This document shows positions 25,912 through 33,496 of a stretch of DNA of 64,000 nt, in pieces (positions within the stretch are counted from its first letter, which is position 1; the number at the start of each line of letters is the position of its first letter). Location of the stretch: positions 2,792,001 through 2,856,000 of the forward strand of contig NZ_SNWR01000001.1 of NCBI RefSeq assembly GCF_004362215.1. The letters run 5' to 3'. The notes beneath the pieces were generated by a model. The model ran no database searches. It was given only the letters and a program-made list of their open reading frames with translations, and was not told where the DNA came from. The stretch comes from Paractinoplanes brasiliensis. Its GTDB lineage: Bacteria > Actinomycetota > Actinomycetes > Mycobacteriales > Micromonosporaceae. A program made the translations under genes and the position numbers.

Positions 25912-25924
25912 AGAGCAGTGCTCT
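25912..25924. promoter_or_regulatory. Putative TetR operator between epimerase and regulator genes
   Basis: A perfect 6-1-6 palindrome, AGAGCA-G-TGCTCT, lies 21 bp upstream of the tetR ATG. The sequence CAGTGCTCTC occurs here (25916-25925) and again at 25863-25872, close to the epimerase start. This gives one full and one half or degraded site. TetR-family operators are commonly such palindromes in the divergent promoter. Confidence 0.65.
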
Positions 25925-25944
25925 CGGTATGGCACACTGGCCGC

Positions 25945-26634
25945 ATGAGCGCCTCCGGAGTACGCGCCCGAGTGCGGGCCGAGATGACCGAAGAGATCAA
26001 GACCGTGGCCCGCCGGCACCTCGCCACCGACGGTGCCAACCTGTCGCTGCGAGCGGTCGCCCGCGACCTGGGGATGGCCTCGTCGGCGGTCTACCGGTAC
26101 TTCGCGAGCCGCGACGAGCTGCTGACCGCGCTGATCATCGACGCGTACAACTCGGTCGGTGAGAGGGCGGAGCAGGCCGCGGCCACCAAGACCGACGAGC
26201 TCGGCAAATTCCTCGCGCTGACCCACGCCGTACGGGAATGGGCCCTGACCGACCCGCACCAGTGGGCGCTGATCTACGGCAGCCCGGTGCCCGGCTATCA
26301 GGCGCCGCAGGACACGGTCGGCCCCGCCACCCGGGTGATCCTGCTGATCGCGAGCCTGGTCGAGTCCGCGTACCGCAACGGCCGGATCGCCGAGCGGGCG
26401 CCGGTCACCGGGCGCTACGCCGAGGAGCTGGCCGTGGTCGCCGAGCAGTTCACCGCGGGCGCTCCCCCGCGCCTGGTCGCGGCGGCGATGTCGGCCTTCC
26501 TGCACATGAGCGGCGCGATCAGCGGCGAGCTGTTCGGGCAGCTCAACAAGTCGGTCGACGAGGACCGGAGGGGCTTTTTCGAGTTCCAGATGCGCGGGGC
26601 GGCGTACCTCATCGGGCTGACCGACGCGCTCTGA
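25945..26634 (+). CDS. TetR/AcrR family transcriptional regulator
   Basis: A 229-residue regulator. The N-terminal helix-turn-helix is LSLRAVARDLGMASSAVYRYFASRDELLTALI, followed by a C-terminal ligand domain of the TetR_C_25/WHG type (RLVAAAMSAFLHMSGAISGELFG). Ligand-induced release from DNA is the family mechanism. The ATG at 25945 is preceded by no strong ribosome binding site, but the upstream codons run into the operator. It is divergent from the NAD-dependent epimerase, its likely target, and 6 bp convergent with the alkyltransferase-like gene. Confidence 0.92.
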   Translation: MSASGVRARVRAEMTEEIKTVARRHLATDGANLSLRAVARDLGMASSAVYRYFASRDELLTALIIDAYNSVGERAEQAAATKTDELGKFLALTHAVREWALTDPHQWALIYGSPVPGYQAPQDTVGPATRVILLIASLVESAYRNGRIAERAPVTGRYAEELAVVAEQFTAGAPPRLVAAAMSAFLHMSGAISGELFGQLNKSVDEDRRGFFEFQMRGAAYLIGLTDAL

Positions 26635-26640
26635 GCCAGG

Positions 26641-26943
26641 TCAGGGCTGCCAGCCCGCGCGCGACATGTCCACCTTTTCGCCTTTCAGCGGCACGCCCTC
26701 GGACAGCAACCGCTGACGGGCCTCCTGCTCGTGGCCCGGGGGCAGACGACCCGAGCTGTTCACCACCCGGTGCCAGGGGACGCCGCCACCGTGCCGGGCC
26801 ATGATCGTGCCGACCTGCCGGGCGGAGTTACGGCCCGACACGTCGGCCAGCGCGTCGGCGATCGCGCCGTACGACATCACGCGGCCCTCAGGGATGCGCT
26901 CCACGAGGGAAAGCACCTCTTCGACGTACTCCTGTGGTGTCAC
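26641..26943 (-). CDS. Alkyltransferase-like protein (MGMT family without catalytic Cys)
   Basis: A 100-residue protein with the C-terminal DNA-binding domain of O6-methylguanine-DNA methyltransferase. The helix-turn-helix and arginine finger lie in GRNSARQVGTIMARH. The active-site loop reads PWHRVVNSSGRL, where repair methyltransferases have PCHRV. The alkyl-accepting Cys is therefore replaced by Trp, as in E. coli YbaZ and other ATL proteins. These bind O6-alkylguanine and hand it to nucleotide excision repair. GTG 26943 is chosen because homologues begin near TPQEYVEEVL; the frame is open to 26994. It is divergent from proB. Confidence 0.88.
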   Translation of the reverse strand: MTPQEYVEEVLSLVERIPEGRVMSYGAIADALADVSGRNSARQVGTIMARHGGGVPWHRVVNSSGRLPPGHEQEARQRLLSEGVPLKGEKVDMSRAGWQP

Positions 26944-27003
26944 GCGGGCCACGATATGGGATCTCGGCCCGGTTCCGCCGGTCCACCCGAGCACAATTGG
27001 CCG

Positions 27004-28116
27004 GTGCGTGAACTGGTGACCGGAGCGCGCCGGATCGTGGTCAAGGTGGGCTCGTCCTCACTGACCACGGCGTCCGGCGGGATCGACGAGCAGCGCGTCG
27101 ACGAGTTGGTCGACGTGCTCGGCGGCCTGGCCGCGGGCGGACGTGAGGTGGTGCTGGTCTCGAGCGGCGCGATCGCGGCGGGCCTGTCCCCGCTCAACCT
27201 GCCCAGCCGGCCGCGCGACCTGGCCACTCAGCAGGCGGCCGCTTCGGTCGGACAGGGCCTGCTCATCGGGCGGTACGCGGCGGGTTTCGCGCGGCACGGC
27301 CTGCAGGTCGGCCAGGTGCTGCTCACCGCCGACGACGTGACCCGCCGCGCGCACTATCGCAACGCGTACCGGACGCTGCGAAAACTGCTCGATCTGGGCG
27401 CGCTGCCGATCGTCAACGAGAACGACACGGTGGCCACCGACGAGATCCGTTTCGGCGACAACGACCGGCTCGCGGCCCTGGTCGCCGCCCTGGTCGACGC
27501 CGAACTGCTCGTGCTGCTCTCCGACGTGGACGCCCTCTACACGGGCAGCCCGTCCGATCCGTCGTCCCGTCGCATCGCGTACGTGGGAACCGATCTTGAC
27601 CTTGAGGGCATCAACATCGCGTCGCCGAGCAAGTCCAAGGTCGGCACGGGCGGCATGGTGACCAAGGTCGAGGCGGCCCGGATAGCCACCGGTTTCGGGA
27701 TCCCGGTCGTGCTCACCGCCGCTCCCCTCGCCGGCGCGGCGCTGGCCGGTGACGAGGTGGGCACGCTGTTCCGCCCGGCCGACAGCCGTCCCGCGGCCCG
27801 GCTCTTCTGGCTCGCGCACGCCACCGCCCCGCGCGGACGCCTCCATCTTGACCCGGGCGCGGTCGCGGCGGTGGTCGCGCGTCGCAAGTCGCTGCTGCCC
27901 GCCGGCATCACCGCGGTCGACGGCTCGTTCGCCGCGGGTGACCCGGTCGACCTGGTCGACGCCGGTTCGGGCGCACCGGTCGCCCGCGGCCTGGTCAATT
28001 ACGATGCGATCGAGCTGCCCGCCCTGCTCGGCCGCACCACCGGGGAACTGGCCGCCGCCCTCGGGCCGGGATATGAACGAGAGGTCGTGCACCGCGACGA
28101 CCTCGTCCTCCTATGA
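27004..28116 (+). CDS. proB: Glutamate 5-kinase
   Basis: A 370-residue enzyme that phosphorylates glutamate to glutamyl-5-phosphate, the first step of proline synthesis. The amino acid kinase domain starts RRIVVKVGSSSLTT, with SSGAIAAGLSPLNL, NENDTVATDEIRFGDNDRLAALVA and SPSKSKVGTGGMVTKVEAA as family blocks. A PUA domain fills the last 100 residues. This is normal length. GTG 27004 gives MRELVTGARRIVVK; GTG 27016 is possible. The frame is open 270 nt upstream, but that region covers the divergent gene. The stop overlaps an upstream in-frame ATG of proA, so the two genes are coupled. Proline feedback is expected but not visible. Confidence 0.96.
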   Translation: MRELVTGARRIVVKVGSSSLTTASGGIDEQRVDELVDVLGGLAAGGREVVLVSSGAIAAGLSPLNLPSRPRDLATQQAAASVGQGLLIGRYAAGFARHGLQVGQVLLTADDVTRRAHYRNAYRTLRKLLDLGALPIVNENDTVATDEIRFGDNDRLAALVAALVDAELLVLLSDVDALYTGSPSDPSSRRIAYVGTDLDLEGINIASPSKSKVGTGGMVTKVEAARIATGFGIPVVLTAAPLAGAALAGDEVGTLFRPADSRPAARLFWLAHATAPRGRLHLDPGAVAAVVARRKSLLPAGITAVDGSFAAGDPVDLVDAGSGAPVARGLVNYDAIELPALLGRTTGELAAALGPGYEREVVHRDDLVLL

Positions 28117-28127
28117 AGGAATTCGTC

Positions 28128-29375
28128 ATGACGACCGTCCTCCAGCAGGCCGCCGACGCACGGGTGGCCGCCATCGAACTGGCCGCCGCCACCCGCACCG
28201 ACAAGGACAACGCCCTCCTGCTGATGGCCGAGCGCCTGGTCGAGCGCTCGCCCGACATCGTGACGGCGAACGAGGTCGACGTGCACAACGCGCGCGCGGC
28301 CGGGCTGACCGAGGCGATGATCGACCGGCTCACGCTCACGCCCGCGCGGGTCGAGGCGATGGCCGAGGGGCTGCGTGAGCTGGCGGCGCTGCCCGACCCG
28401 GTGGGTGACGTGGTGCGCGGCTCGACGCTGGCCAACGGGCTCGAGCTGCGGCAGGTCCGGGTGCCGTTCGGCGTGGTCGGCATCATCTACGAGGGCCGGC
28501 CCAACGTGACGGCCGACGCCGCGGGCATCTGCCTCAAGTCCGGCAACGCGGCGCTGCTGCGGGGTTCGGGGTCGGCGCTCAGCTCCAACGCGGCGATCGT
28601 CTCGGTGCTGCGCAAGGCGGTGGCCGACAGCGGGCTCCCGGCCGACACGATCCAGCTGCTCGACGCGACCACGCGCGACTCGGTGAAGGAGCTGATGCGT
28701 GCCCGGGGTCTGGTCGATGTGCTGATCCCGCGAGGTGGCGCTTCCCTCATCCGTACGGTCGTGGAGGAATCGACAGTGCCGGTGATCGAGACCGGGGTCG
28801 GGAACTGTCACGTCTATGTGGACGAATACGCCGACCTCGAGAAGGCGCTGGCGGTCACCGTCAACTCGAAGACGCAGCGTCTGTCCACGTGCAACACGGC
28901 CGAGTCGCTGCTGGTGCACGTGTCGATCGCCGACCGGTTCCTGCCGCTGGTCCTGCCGTCGCTGGCCGAGGCGGGCGTGACAGTGCACGGCGATCCGCAG
29001 GTGATGGCGTACGACTCGGCGGTTGTGCCCGCCACCGAGGAGGACTGGGGCACCGAGTACCTGTCGGCCGATCTTTCGGTCGCCGTCGTCGACTCGCTGG
29101 ACGACGCGCTCGACCACATCCGCCGGTACGGCAGCGGGCACACCGAGGCCATCGTGAGCGAGTCGGTGACGGCGACGCGCCGGTTCGCCGCTCGGGTGGA
29201 CGCGGCCGCGGTGATGGTGAACGCGTCGACCCGGTTCACCGACGGGGGCGAGTTCGGTTTCGGCGCCGAGATCGGCATCAGCACGCAGAAGCTGCACGCC
29301 CGTGGTCCGATGGGCCTGCCCGAACTGACGTCGACGAAGTACATCGTGACGGGCAACGGCCACATTCGGCAGTGA
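28128..29375 (+). CDS. proA: Glutamate-5-semialdehyde dehydrogenase (gamma-glutamyl phosphate reductase)
   Basis: A 415-residue aldehyde dehydrogenase superfamily enzyme that reduces glutamyl-5-phosphate with NADPH, the second step of proline synthesis. Family blocks are VPFGVVGIIYEGRPNVTADA, the catalytic Cys in RLSTCNTAESLLVH and FTDGGEFGFGAEIGISTQK. ATG 28128 is preceded by AAGGA with 7 nt spacing. ATG 28113, which overlaps the proB stop, is an in-frame alternative with no separate site. A GC-rich hairpin follows the stop codon. Confidence 0.97.
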   Translation: MTTVLQQAADARVAAIELAAATRTDKDNALLLMAERLVERSPDIVTANEVDVHNARAAGLTEAMIDRLTLTPARVEAMAEGLRELAALPDPVGDVVRGSTLANGLELRQVRVPFGVVGIIYEGRPNVTADAAGICLKSGNAALLRGSGSALSSNAAIVSVLRKAVADSGLPADTIQLLDATTRDSVKELMRARGLVDVLIPRGGASLIRTVVEESTVPVIETGVGNCHVYVDEYADLEKALAVTVNSKTQRLSTCNTAESLLVHVSIADRFLPLVLPSLAEAGVTVHGDPQVMAYDSAVVPATEEDWGTEYLSADLSVAVVDSLDDALDHIRRYGSGHTEAIVSESVTATRRFAARVDAAAVMVNASTRFTDGGEFGFGAEIGISTQKLHARGPMGLPELTSTKYIVTGNGHIRQ

Positions 29376-29401
29376 GCCCGCCCACCTGGTGGGTGGGGGC
29401 T
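29375..29401 (+). terminator. Possible terminator after proBA
   Basis: AGCCCGCCCACC (29375-29386) can pair with the GGTGGGTGGGGGCT that follows, with one G-T and small asymmetry. There is no T-run. It starts at the last base of the proA stop codon. Confidence 0.5.
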
Positions 29402-29423
29402 GATCATGGGTGCGAGTTGGCTG

Positions 29424-30230
29424 TCAGCGACAGGCGCGCAGAACCGTGAGCGTGGTGTTCACGTCGAAGTTCGGCCCCTCGGCGCTGTCCCACCCGCCGT
29501 CGGTGCGCTGAGTCTCGCCGAGTCGTTTGCGTGCGCTCTGCAGCAGCCAGTCGTCACCGAGGTTGACCCGGCGCAGCGCGGCGGCCATCGAGGCGATATC
29601 GGCCGGTTCCATGTCCGGCAGCCGGTCACCCAGCACGAGCTGCACGCGGGCCGACTCGTAGAAGTACTGCTGGCCGTAGAGCAGACCAGCGGCGTGCCAA
29701 CCGGCGGCGAGGAACGACGGCCAGGTGCCGTCCGGCCGGAGCTGACCCACGACCCACTGGGCGGCCGCACCGAGCGTGTGACCGTAGCGAGCCGGGACGT
29801 CGAACTGGGGGTGCGCCTCGAATTCGGCGACGGTCATCCAGAAGCCGGCCACCGCGGTGAGATAGAGCGTCGCCTCGGGATCGCCCGGCATCGCCCAGGC
29901 GGGCGCCTCGGCCGCCAACGTCTCGGATTCCTGCCACGTGCCGTCGCGGCGCTGCACGCTGGCCAGCCAGGCCAGGGCCCGGTCGACCGGCTCGCCGTGC
30001 AGGCCGCCCAGGTCGTCGAGCTCGTTGAGCCGGAAGCAGGTGGCATCGACCGAGTCGACCGGGCCGTCGTGGGTGGCGGGCCAGCCACCGGCCTCGGACT
30101 GGCCGGCGGTGATGCGGTCGATCACCTGCGGATCGGGCGCTTGACCGGTGCGCAGATATGACAGGCGGGCCCGTTCGACGGGGTCGCCGTGCGCGACCAC
30201 ATAGCCGATCGCAGCGTCGATATCTACCAC
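29424..30230 (-). CDS. Squalene-cyclase/prenyltransferase-fold protein, function unknown
   Basis: About 268 residues of alpha-barrel repeats of the prenyltransferase/squalene cyclase superfamily. QW-like motifs recur: GGWPATHDGPVDSVD, DGTWQESETLAAEAPAW, DGTWPSFLAAGWHAAG and DGGWDSAEG. Hopene cyclases are about twice as long and have a DxDD motif, which I do not see, so triterpene cyclisation is unlikely. GTG 30230 (MVDIDAAIGYVVAHG) is chosen by comparison with the family. GTG 30278 has a GGGGAG site but lies inside the terminator hairpin of moeZ. No isoprenoid gene is adjacent. Confidence 0.75.
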   Translation of the reverse strand: MVDIDAAIGYVVAHGDPVERARLSYLRTGQAPDPQVIDRITAGQSEAGGWPATHDGPVDSVDATCFRLNELDDLGGLHGEPVDRALAWLASVQRRDGTWQESETLAAEAPAWAMPGDPEATLYLTAVAGFWMTVAEFEAHPQFDVPARYGHTLGAAAQWVVGQLRPDGTWPSFLAAGWHAAGLLYGQQYFYESARVQLVLGDRLPDMEPADIASMAAALRRVNLGDDWLLQSARKRLGETQRTDGGWDSAEGPNFDVNTTLTVLRACR

Positions 30231-30263
30231 GACGGTGACGCTACAACCAGTGCGGGAAAAGCG

Positions 30264-30297
30264 CTGCTGGGAAGCCACGGAAGCGACTCCCCAGCAG
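30264..30297 (-). terminator. Terminator after moeZ
   Basis: CTGCTGGG at 30264-30271 pairs with CCCAGCAG at 30290-30297, an 8-bp stem with an 18-nt loop. In the minus direction it is followed by CGCTTTTCC. It sits 24 bp beyond the moeZ stop codon. Confidence 0.65.
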
Positions 30298-30320
30298 GTG
30301 TGGAACAGCGTGAAACGGGA

Positions 30321-31502
30321 TCAGTAGGACGGCTGCGAGGGGTCGATGGTGTTGACCCACGAGACGATGCCGCCCTGGAGGTGCACGGCGTCCTTGAAGC
30401 CGGCCGCCTTGAGGGCCGCCAGCGCCTCGGCCGAGCGCACGCCCGACTTGCAGTGCAGCACGATCTGACGGTCCTGCGGGAAACGCGACAGCGCCTCGCC
30501 CGAGAGGATCTCGCCCTTGGGGATCAGGGTCGCGCCCGGGATCCGGTTGATCTCCCACTCGGCCGGCTCGCGGACGTCGACCAGGAACAGGTCCTTGCCG
30601 GCATCCTGCCAGTCCTTGAGCTCACGGGCCGTGATCGTGGCGTTCAGTGTCGCCTCCTCGGCCTCGGCCGAGACCGCGCCGCAGAAGTCCTCGTAGTCCT
30701 CGAGCAGGTCGGTGACGGTCGGGTTGTCGCCGCAGAGCGCGCAGTTCGGGTCCTTCCGGACCTTGATCTTGCGGTACTCCATCTCGAGGGCGTCGTAGAC
30801 CATCAGGCGGCCGACCAGCGGCTCGCCGATGCCGGTGAGCAGCTTGATCGCCTCGTTGACCTGGATCGAGCCGATCGAGGCGCAGAGCACGCCCAGGACG
30901 CCTCCCTCGGCGCAGCTCGGGACCATGCCGGGCGGCGGGGGCTCGGGGTAGAGGCAGCGGTAGCAGGGGCCGTGCTCCTCCCAGAAGACGGAGGCCTGGC
31001 CGTCGAAGCGATAGATCGAACCCCAGACGTACGGCTTGCCGAGCAGCACCGCGGCGTCGTTGACCATGTAACGCGTCGCGAAGTTGTCGGTGCCGTCGAC
31101 GATCAGGTCGTACTGGCTGAAGATCTCTTTGACGTTGTCGCGGTCGAGCGCGGTGTTGTGAATGACCACGTTCACCAGCGGGTTGACCTCGGCGATGCTC
31201 TCGGCGGCCGACTGCGCCTTGGGCTTGTCGATGTCGGAGACGCCGTGAATGATCTGGCGCTGAAGGTTCGACTCGTCGACCGTGTCGAAGTCGACGATGC
31301 CCAGCGTGCCCACACCGGCGGCGGCCAGATAGAGCAGCGCCGGCGAGCCGAGGCCGCCCGCGCCGACAACCAGGACCTTCGAGTTCTTCAGTCGCTTCTG
31401 ACCGTCCATCCCGACATCCGGGATGATCAGGTGCCGCGAGTAACGGCGGATCTCATCGACGGTCAGCTCTGCGGCCGGCTCGACGAGCGGGGGCAGTGCC
31501 AC
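30321..31502 (-). CDS. moeZ: Adenylyltransferase/sulfurtransferase MoeZ
   Basis: A 393-residue E1-like enzyme that adenylates and then thiocarboxylates small sulfur-carrier proteins (MoaD, CysO, ThiS types). It feeds molybdopterin, cysteine and thiamin or thio-metabolite synthesis. Domains: ThiF/MoeB-like residues 20-265 with nucleotide loop VLVVGAGGLGSPALLYLAAAG and zinc Cys pairs in CYRCLYPEP and CALCGDNP; rhodanese residues 285-393 with the persulfide Cys in IVLHCKSGVRS. GTG 31502 has GGGGAG 5 nt upstream. Its neighbourhood with DUF3152 and alpha/beta hydrolase genes is typical of actinobacteria. No carrier protein gene is adjacent. Confidence 0.96.
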   Translation of the reverse strand: MALPPLVEPAAELTVDEIRRYSRHLIIPDVGMDGQKRLKNSKVLVVGAGGLGSPALLYLAAAGVGTLGIVDFDTVDESNLQRQIIHGVSDIDKPKAQSAAESIAEVNPLVNVVIHNTALDRDNVKEIFSQYDLIVDGTDNFATRYMVNDAAVLLGKPYVWGSIYRFDGQASVFWEEHGPCYRCLYPEPPPPGMVPSCAEGGVLGVLCASIGSIQVNEAIKLLTGIGEPLVGRLMVYDALEMEYRKIKVRKDPNCALCGDNPTVTDLLEDYEDFCGAVSAEAEEATLNATITARELKDWQDAGKDLFLVDVREPAEWEINRIPGATLIPKGEILSGEALSRFPQDRQIVLHCKSGVRSAEALAALKAAGFKDAVHLQGGIVSWVNTIDPSQPSY

Positions 31503-31608
31503 GTTAACTCCCCGGGTTGAGGTAAGGATCGGTCACCATTGTCACTCGCGACCGCGGTGAACGGCCATGACGTTGAACACCGGCCCGGCATGCGGGACAC
31601 GGGAATAG

Positions 31609-32463
31609 TCACAGACGCGGGCCGCTCAACATCTTCCCATTCCACCGGGGCCACGCGTACGCCTTACAGCCGCGCAACGTGAGGGTTTGCTGCACCATCA
31701 CCGGGGCCGGTCCGCCCGCCCGCGGGCACCCCTCGTGCCGATGCCCCAGTTCGTGGCCGACCTCGTGGTTCACCACGTACTGCCGGTACGTGCTGAGCGG
31801 AACCTTCGCGCTCACGAACGGCGTGGCCGACAGCCGCCACCGGTCCAGGTTGATGATCGCCTTCCCGATCGTCCGGCACGACGTGTACGGGCGGCCTCCG
31901 ACACTGACGTTGGTTCCACCCCGTAGGCACAACTTCCCGGTGGTCTCCCGCGTGGCCAGGTAGACCGTGAAGTCGGCCGCGTCGGAGCCGCTCACCAGCT
32001 GCAGGCGCACCCGGCCGCTCCCGGTCCAGCCGCGCGGGTCCCCGAGCGTGCCGGCGACCTGCGTGGCGAAGTCCTCGGCGTTCTCGTTGCTGCCCTTCTC
32101 GACGGCCACGCGGAAACGCCGCAGCTGACCTTTGCTTCCGAACACCGGGCCGCGGGAGGCGGCGTACGTGAATTGGCCGGAACCCCTCGCGGGCACCGGG
32201 CCGGGCATTTGCAGGATGATCTTGGCCGGGGTTTTGGACGGCGTCGGCGTCGGGCTGGGACTCGGCTCCGGCGGCGTGGAGGCAGCCGACGGGGAGGGCA
32301 CGACCGGTGGCGCGGCGTTGTTGCCCTGCTCGATGCGCCGGCCCACCGCGAAGCCTCCGCCGACGAGGATGACCAGCGCGAATGTGGCAAGCCACCACTG
32401 GCGCCACCGGTCCTGACCGGCCGTTGGCGGCGTTGCGGGCGGCGCCGTGACCTCGTCGATCAT
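31609..32463 (-). CDS. DUF3152 secreted or membrane-anchored metalloprotease-like protein
   Basis: A 284-residue protein. A single transmembrane anchor (about residues 24-41, WWLATFALVILVGGGFAVG) is followed by a Pro/Ser/Thr-rich linker and an extracytoplasmic DUF3152 domain. The domain carries the zinc-type motif HEVGHELGHRHEGC (HExxHxxGxxH) and paired cysteines that may form disulfides (CLRGGTNVSVGGRPYTSC). It is probably a metalloprotease, but I know of no demonstrated substrate. ATG 32463 is the family-like start; the ribosome binding site is poor. It is 106 bp upstream of moeZ on the same strand. Confidence 0.88.
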   Translation of the reverse strand: MIDEVTAPPATPPTAGQDRWRQWWLATFALVILVGGGFAVGRRIEQGNNAAPPVVPSPSAASTPPEPSPSPTPTPSKTPAKIILQMPGPVPARGSGQFTYAASRGPVFGSKGQLRRFRVAVEKGSNENAEDFATQVAGTLGDPRGWTGSGRVRLQLVSGSDAADFTVYLATRETTGKLCLRGGTNVSVGGRPYTSCRTIGKAIINLDRWRLSATPFVSAKVPLSTYRQYVVNHEVGHELGHRHEGCPRAGGPAPVMVQQTLTLRGCKAYAWPRWNGKMLSGPRL

Positions 32464-32507
32464 CGTTCGTAAGCGTCGCACACGCCGCTGAACACTGTCT
32501 GCCCTAA

Positions 32508-32525
32508 CGGATCTTGTGAGATCCG
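32508..32525 (-). terminator. Small hairpin after the alpha/beta hydrolase
   Basis: CGGATCT and AGATCCG (32508-32514 with 32519-32525) form a 7-bp perfect stem with a 4-nt loop. In the minus direction it is followed by TTAGGG. It lies between the hydrolase stop at 32534 and the DUF3152 gene. Confidence 0.5.
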
Positions 32526-32533
32526 CGTCGCGG

Positions 32534-33496
32534 TCACCCCCGTACGGGTGAACCGAGCTCGTCCAGCATGCCCACCACCGCGCGGGCAACCAGGCGCGGC
32601 ACTTCCATCTGGGCGACGTGGCCGACGCCGGGCAGCATCAACAGCCGCGAGTCGGGGATCGTGCGGGCCACCACGGCCGGCACTCGCGCGTCGACGAGCT
32701 TGTCGTTGAGACCGCCGATGACCAGGGTCGGCGCCTGCACCCGCGCGGCCAGCCGCCACTGCGAGTTCTCCCCCGGCAGGTAGGCCCGCAGGAAGCTCGA
32801 CACCAGACCACGCAGAGTTCCCAGGTACGCCTTCGGGTAGTGCTCCACCGTGTAACGCAGCCGGATCTCTTCCATCGCCTCGGCCCGGCGCTGCGGGGTG
32901 ACCTTGCGGGTGTCGCCGAAACACGCGGCTAGCACCTGCTCGGCCATCTCCTCGGCGGTCAGACGGGCGAACGCCCACCCGAGCACCCGGTCGGCCCGGG
33001 GCAACGCGAGCAGCGGCAAGGCCCGGGCCTGAGCCGTACGCCGGACGTCCAGGAACGGCATCGCCGGGGAGATCAGCGTCAGCGTGCGGACGAGGTCGGG
33101 GCGCAGGGCGGCCGTACGCACCGCGATCGACCCGCCGAGCGAGTTGCCGACCAGGTGCACCGGCCCACGCCCGGCATGCTCCAGGTAGCCGATCAACGTG
33201 GACGCGAAGGCCGGGATCGAATAGCGCGGGCTGGGATCGCTGTAGCCGAAGCCGGGCAGGTCGACTGCCTGGGCGTCGAACCGGTCGGCGAGCAGGCCCG
33301 CGACGTCGGTGAAGTTCTGCGACGACCCGCCCAGCCCGTGCACGTAGACGGCCGGCTCGGCGCCGGGCAGGGTCGCGGGGGTGTCGCGGACGTGCAGCAT
33401 CGCCCCGCCGATGGTGACCCGCCGCGCGGGCCACGGTGCTGGTGCTTCGCCCTCCGGCAGCAGCTCGCTGTCGGCGGCCAGTTTGGCGCCTCTCAT
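32534..33496 (-). CDS. Alpha/beta hydrolase
   Basis: A 320-residue alpha/beta-hydrolase fold enzyme. The oxyanion-hole strand is AVYVHGLGGSSQNF, the nucleophile elbow is LVGNSLGGSIAVR (Ser), the acid is probably the Asp in LVIGGLNDKLVDAR, and the His is in LPGVGHVAQMEVP. There is no lipoprotein signal. The substrate is unknown. The start ATG overlaps the stop of the upstream 764-residue protein by 4 bp, which marks the two as one translation unit. Confidence 0.92.
   Translation of the reverse strand: MRGAKLAADSELLPEGEAPAPWPARRVTIGGAMLHVRDTPATLPGAEPAVYVHGLGGSSQNFTDVAGLLADRFDAQAVDLPGFGYSDPSPRYSIPAFASTLIGYLEHAGRGPVHLVGNSLGGSIAVRTAALRPDLVRTLTLISPAMPFLDVRRTAQARALPLLALPRADRVLGWAFARLTAEEMAEQVLAACFGDTRKVTPQRRAEAMEEIRLRYTVEHYPKAYLGTLRGLVSSFLRAYLPGENSQWRLAARVQAPTLVIGGLNDKLVDARVPAVVARTIPDSRLLMLPGVGHVAQMEVPRLVARAVVGMLDELGSPVRG

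Noticed and set aside
26731..27003. Open frame upstream of proB, in phase with it
   Set aside because: It runs through the divergent alkyltransferase-like gene. The proB family sequence begins near 27004, so the extension is not coding.
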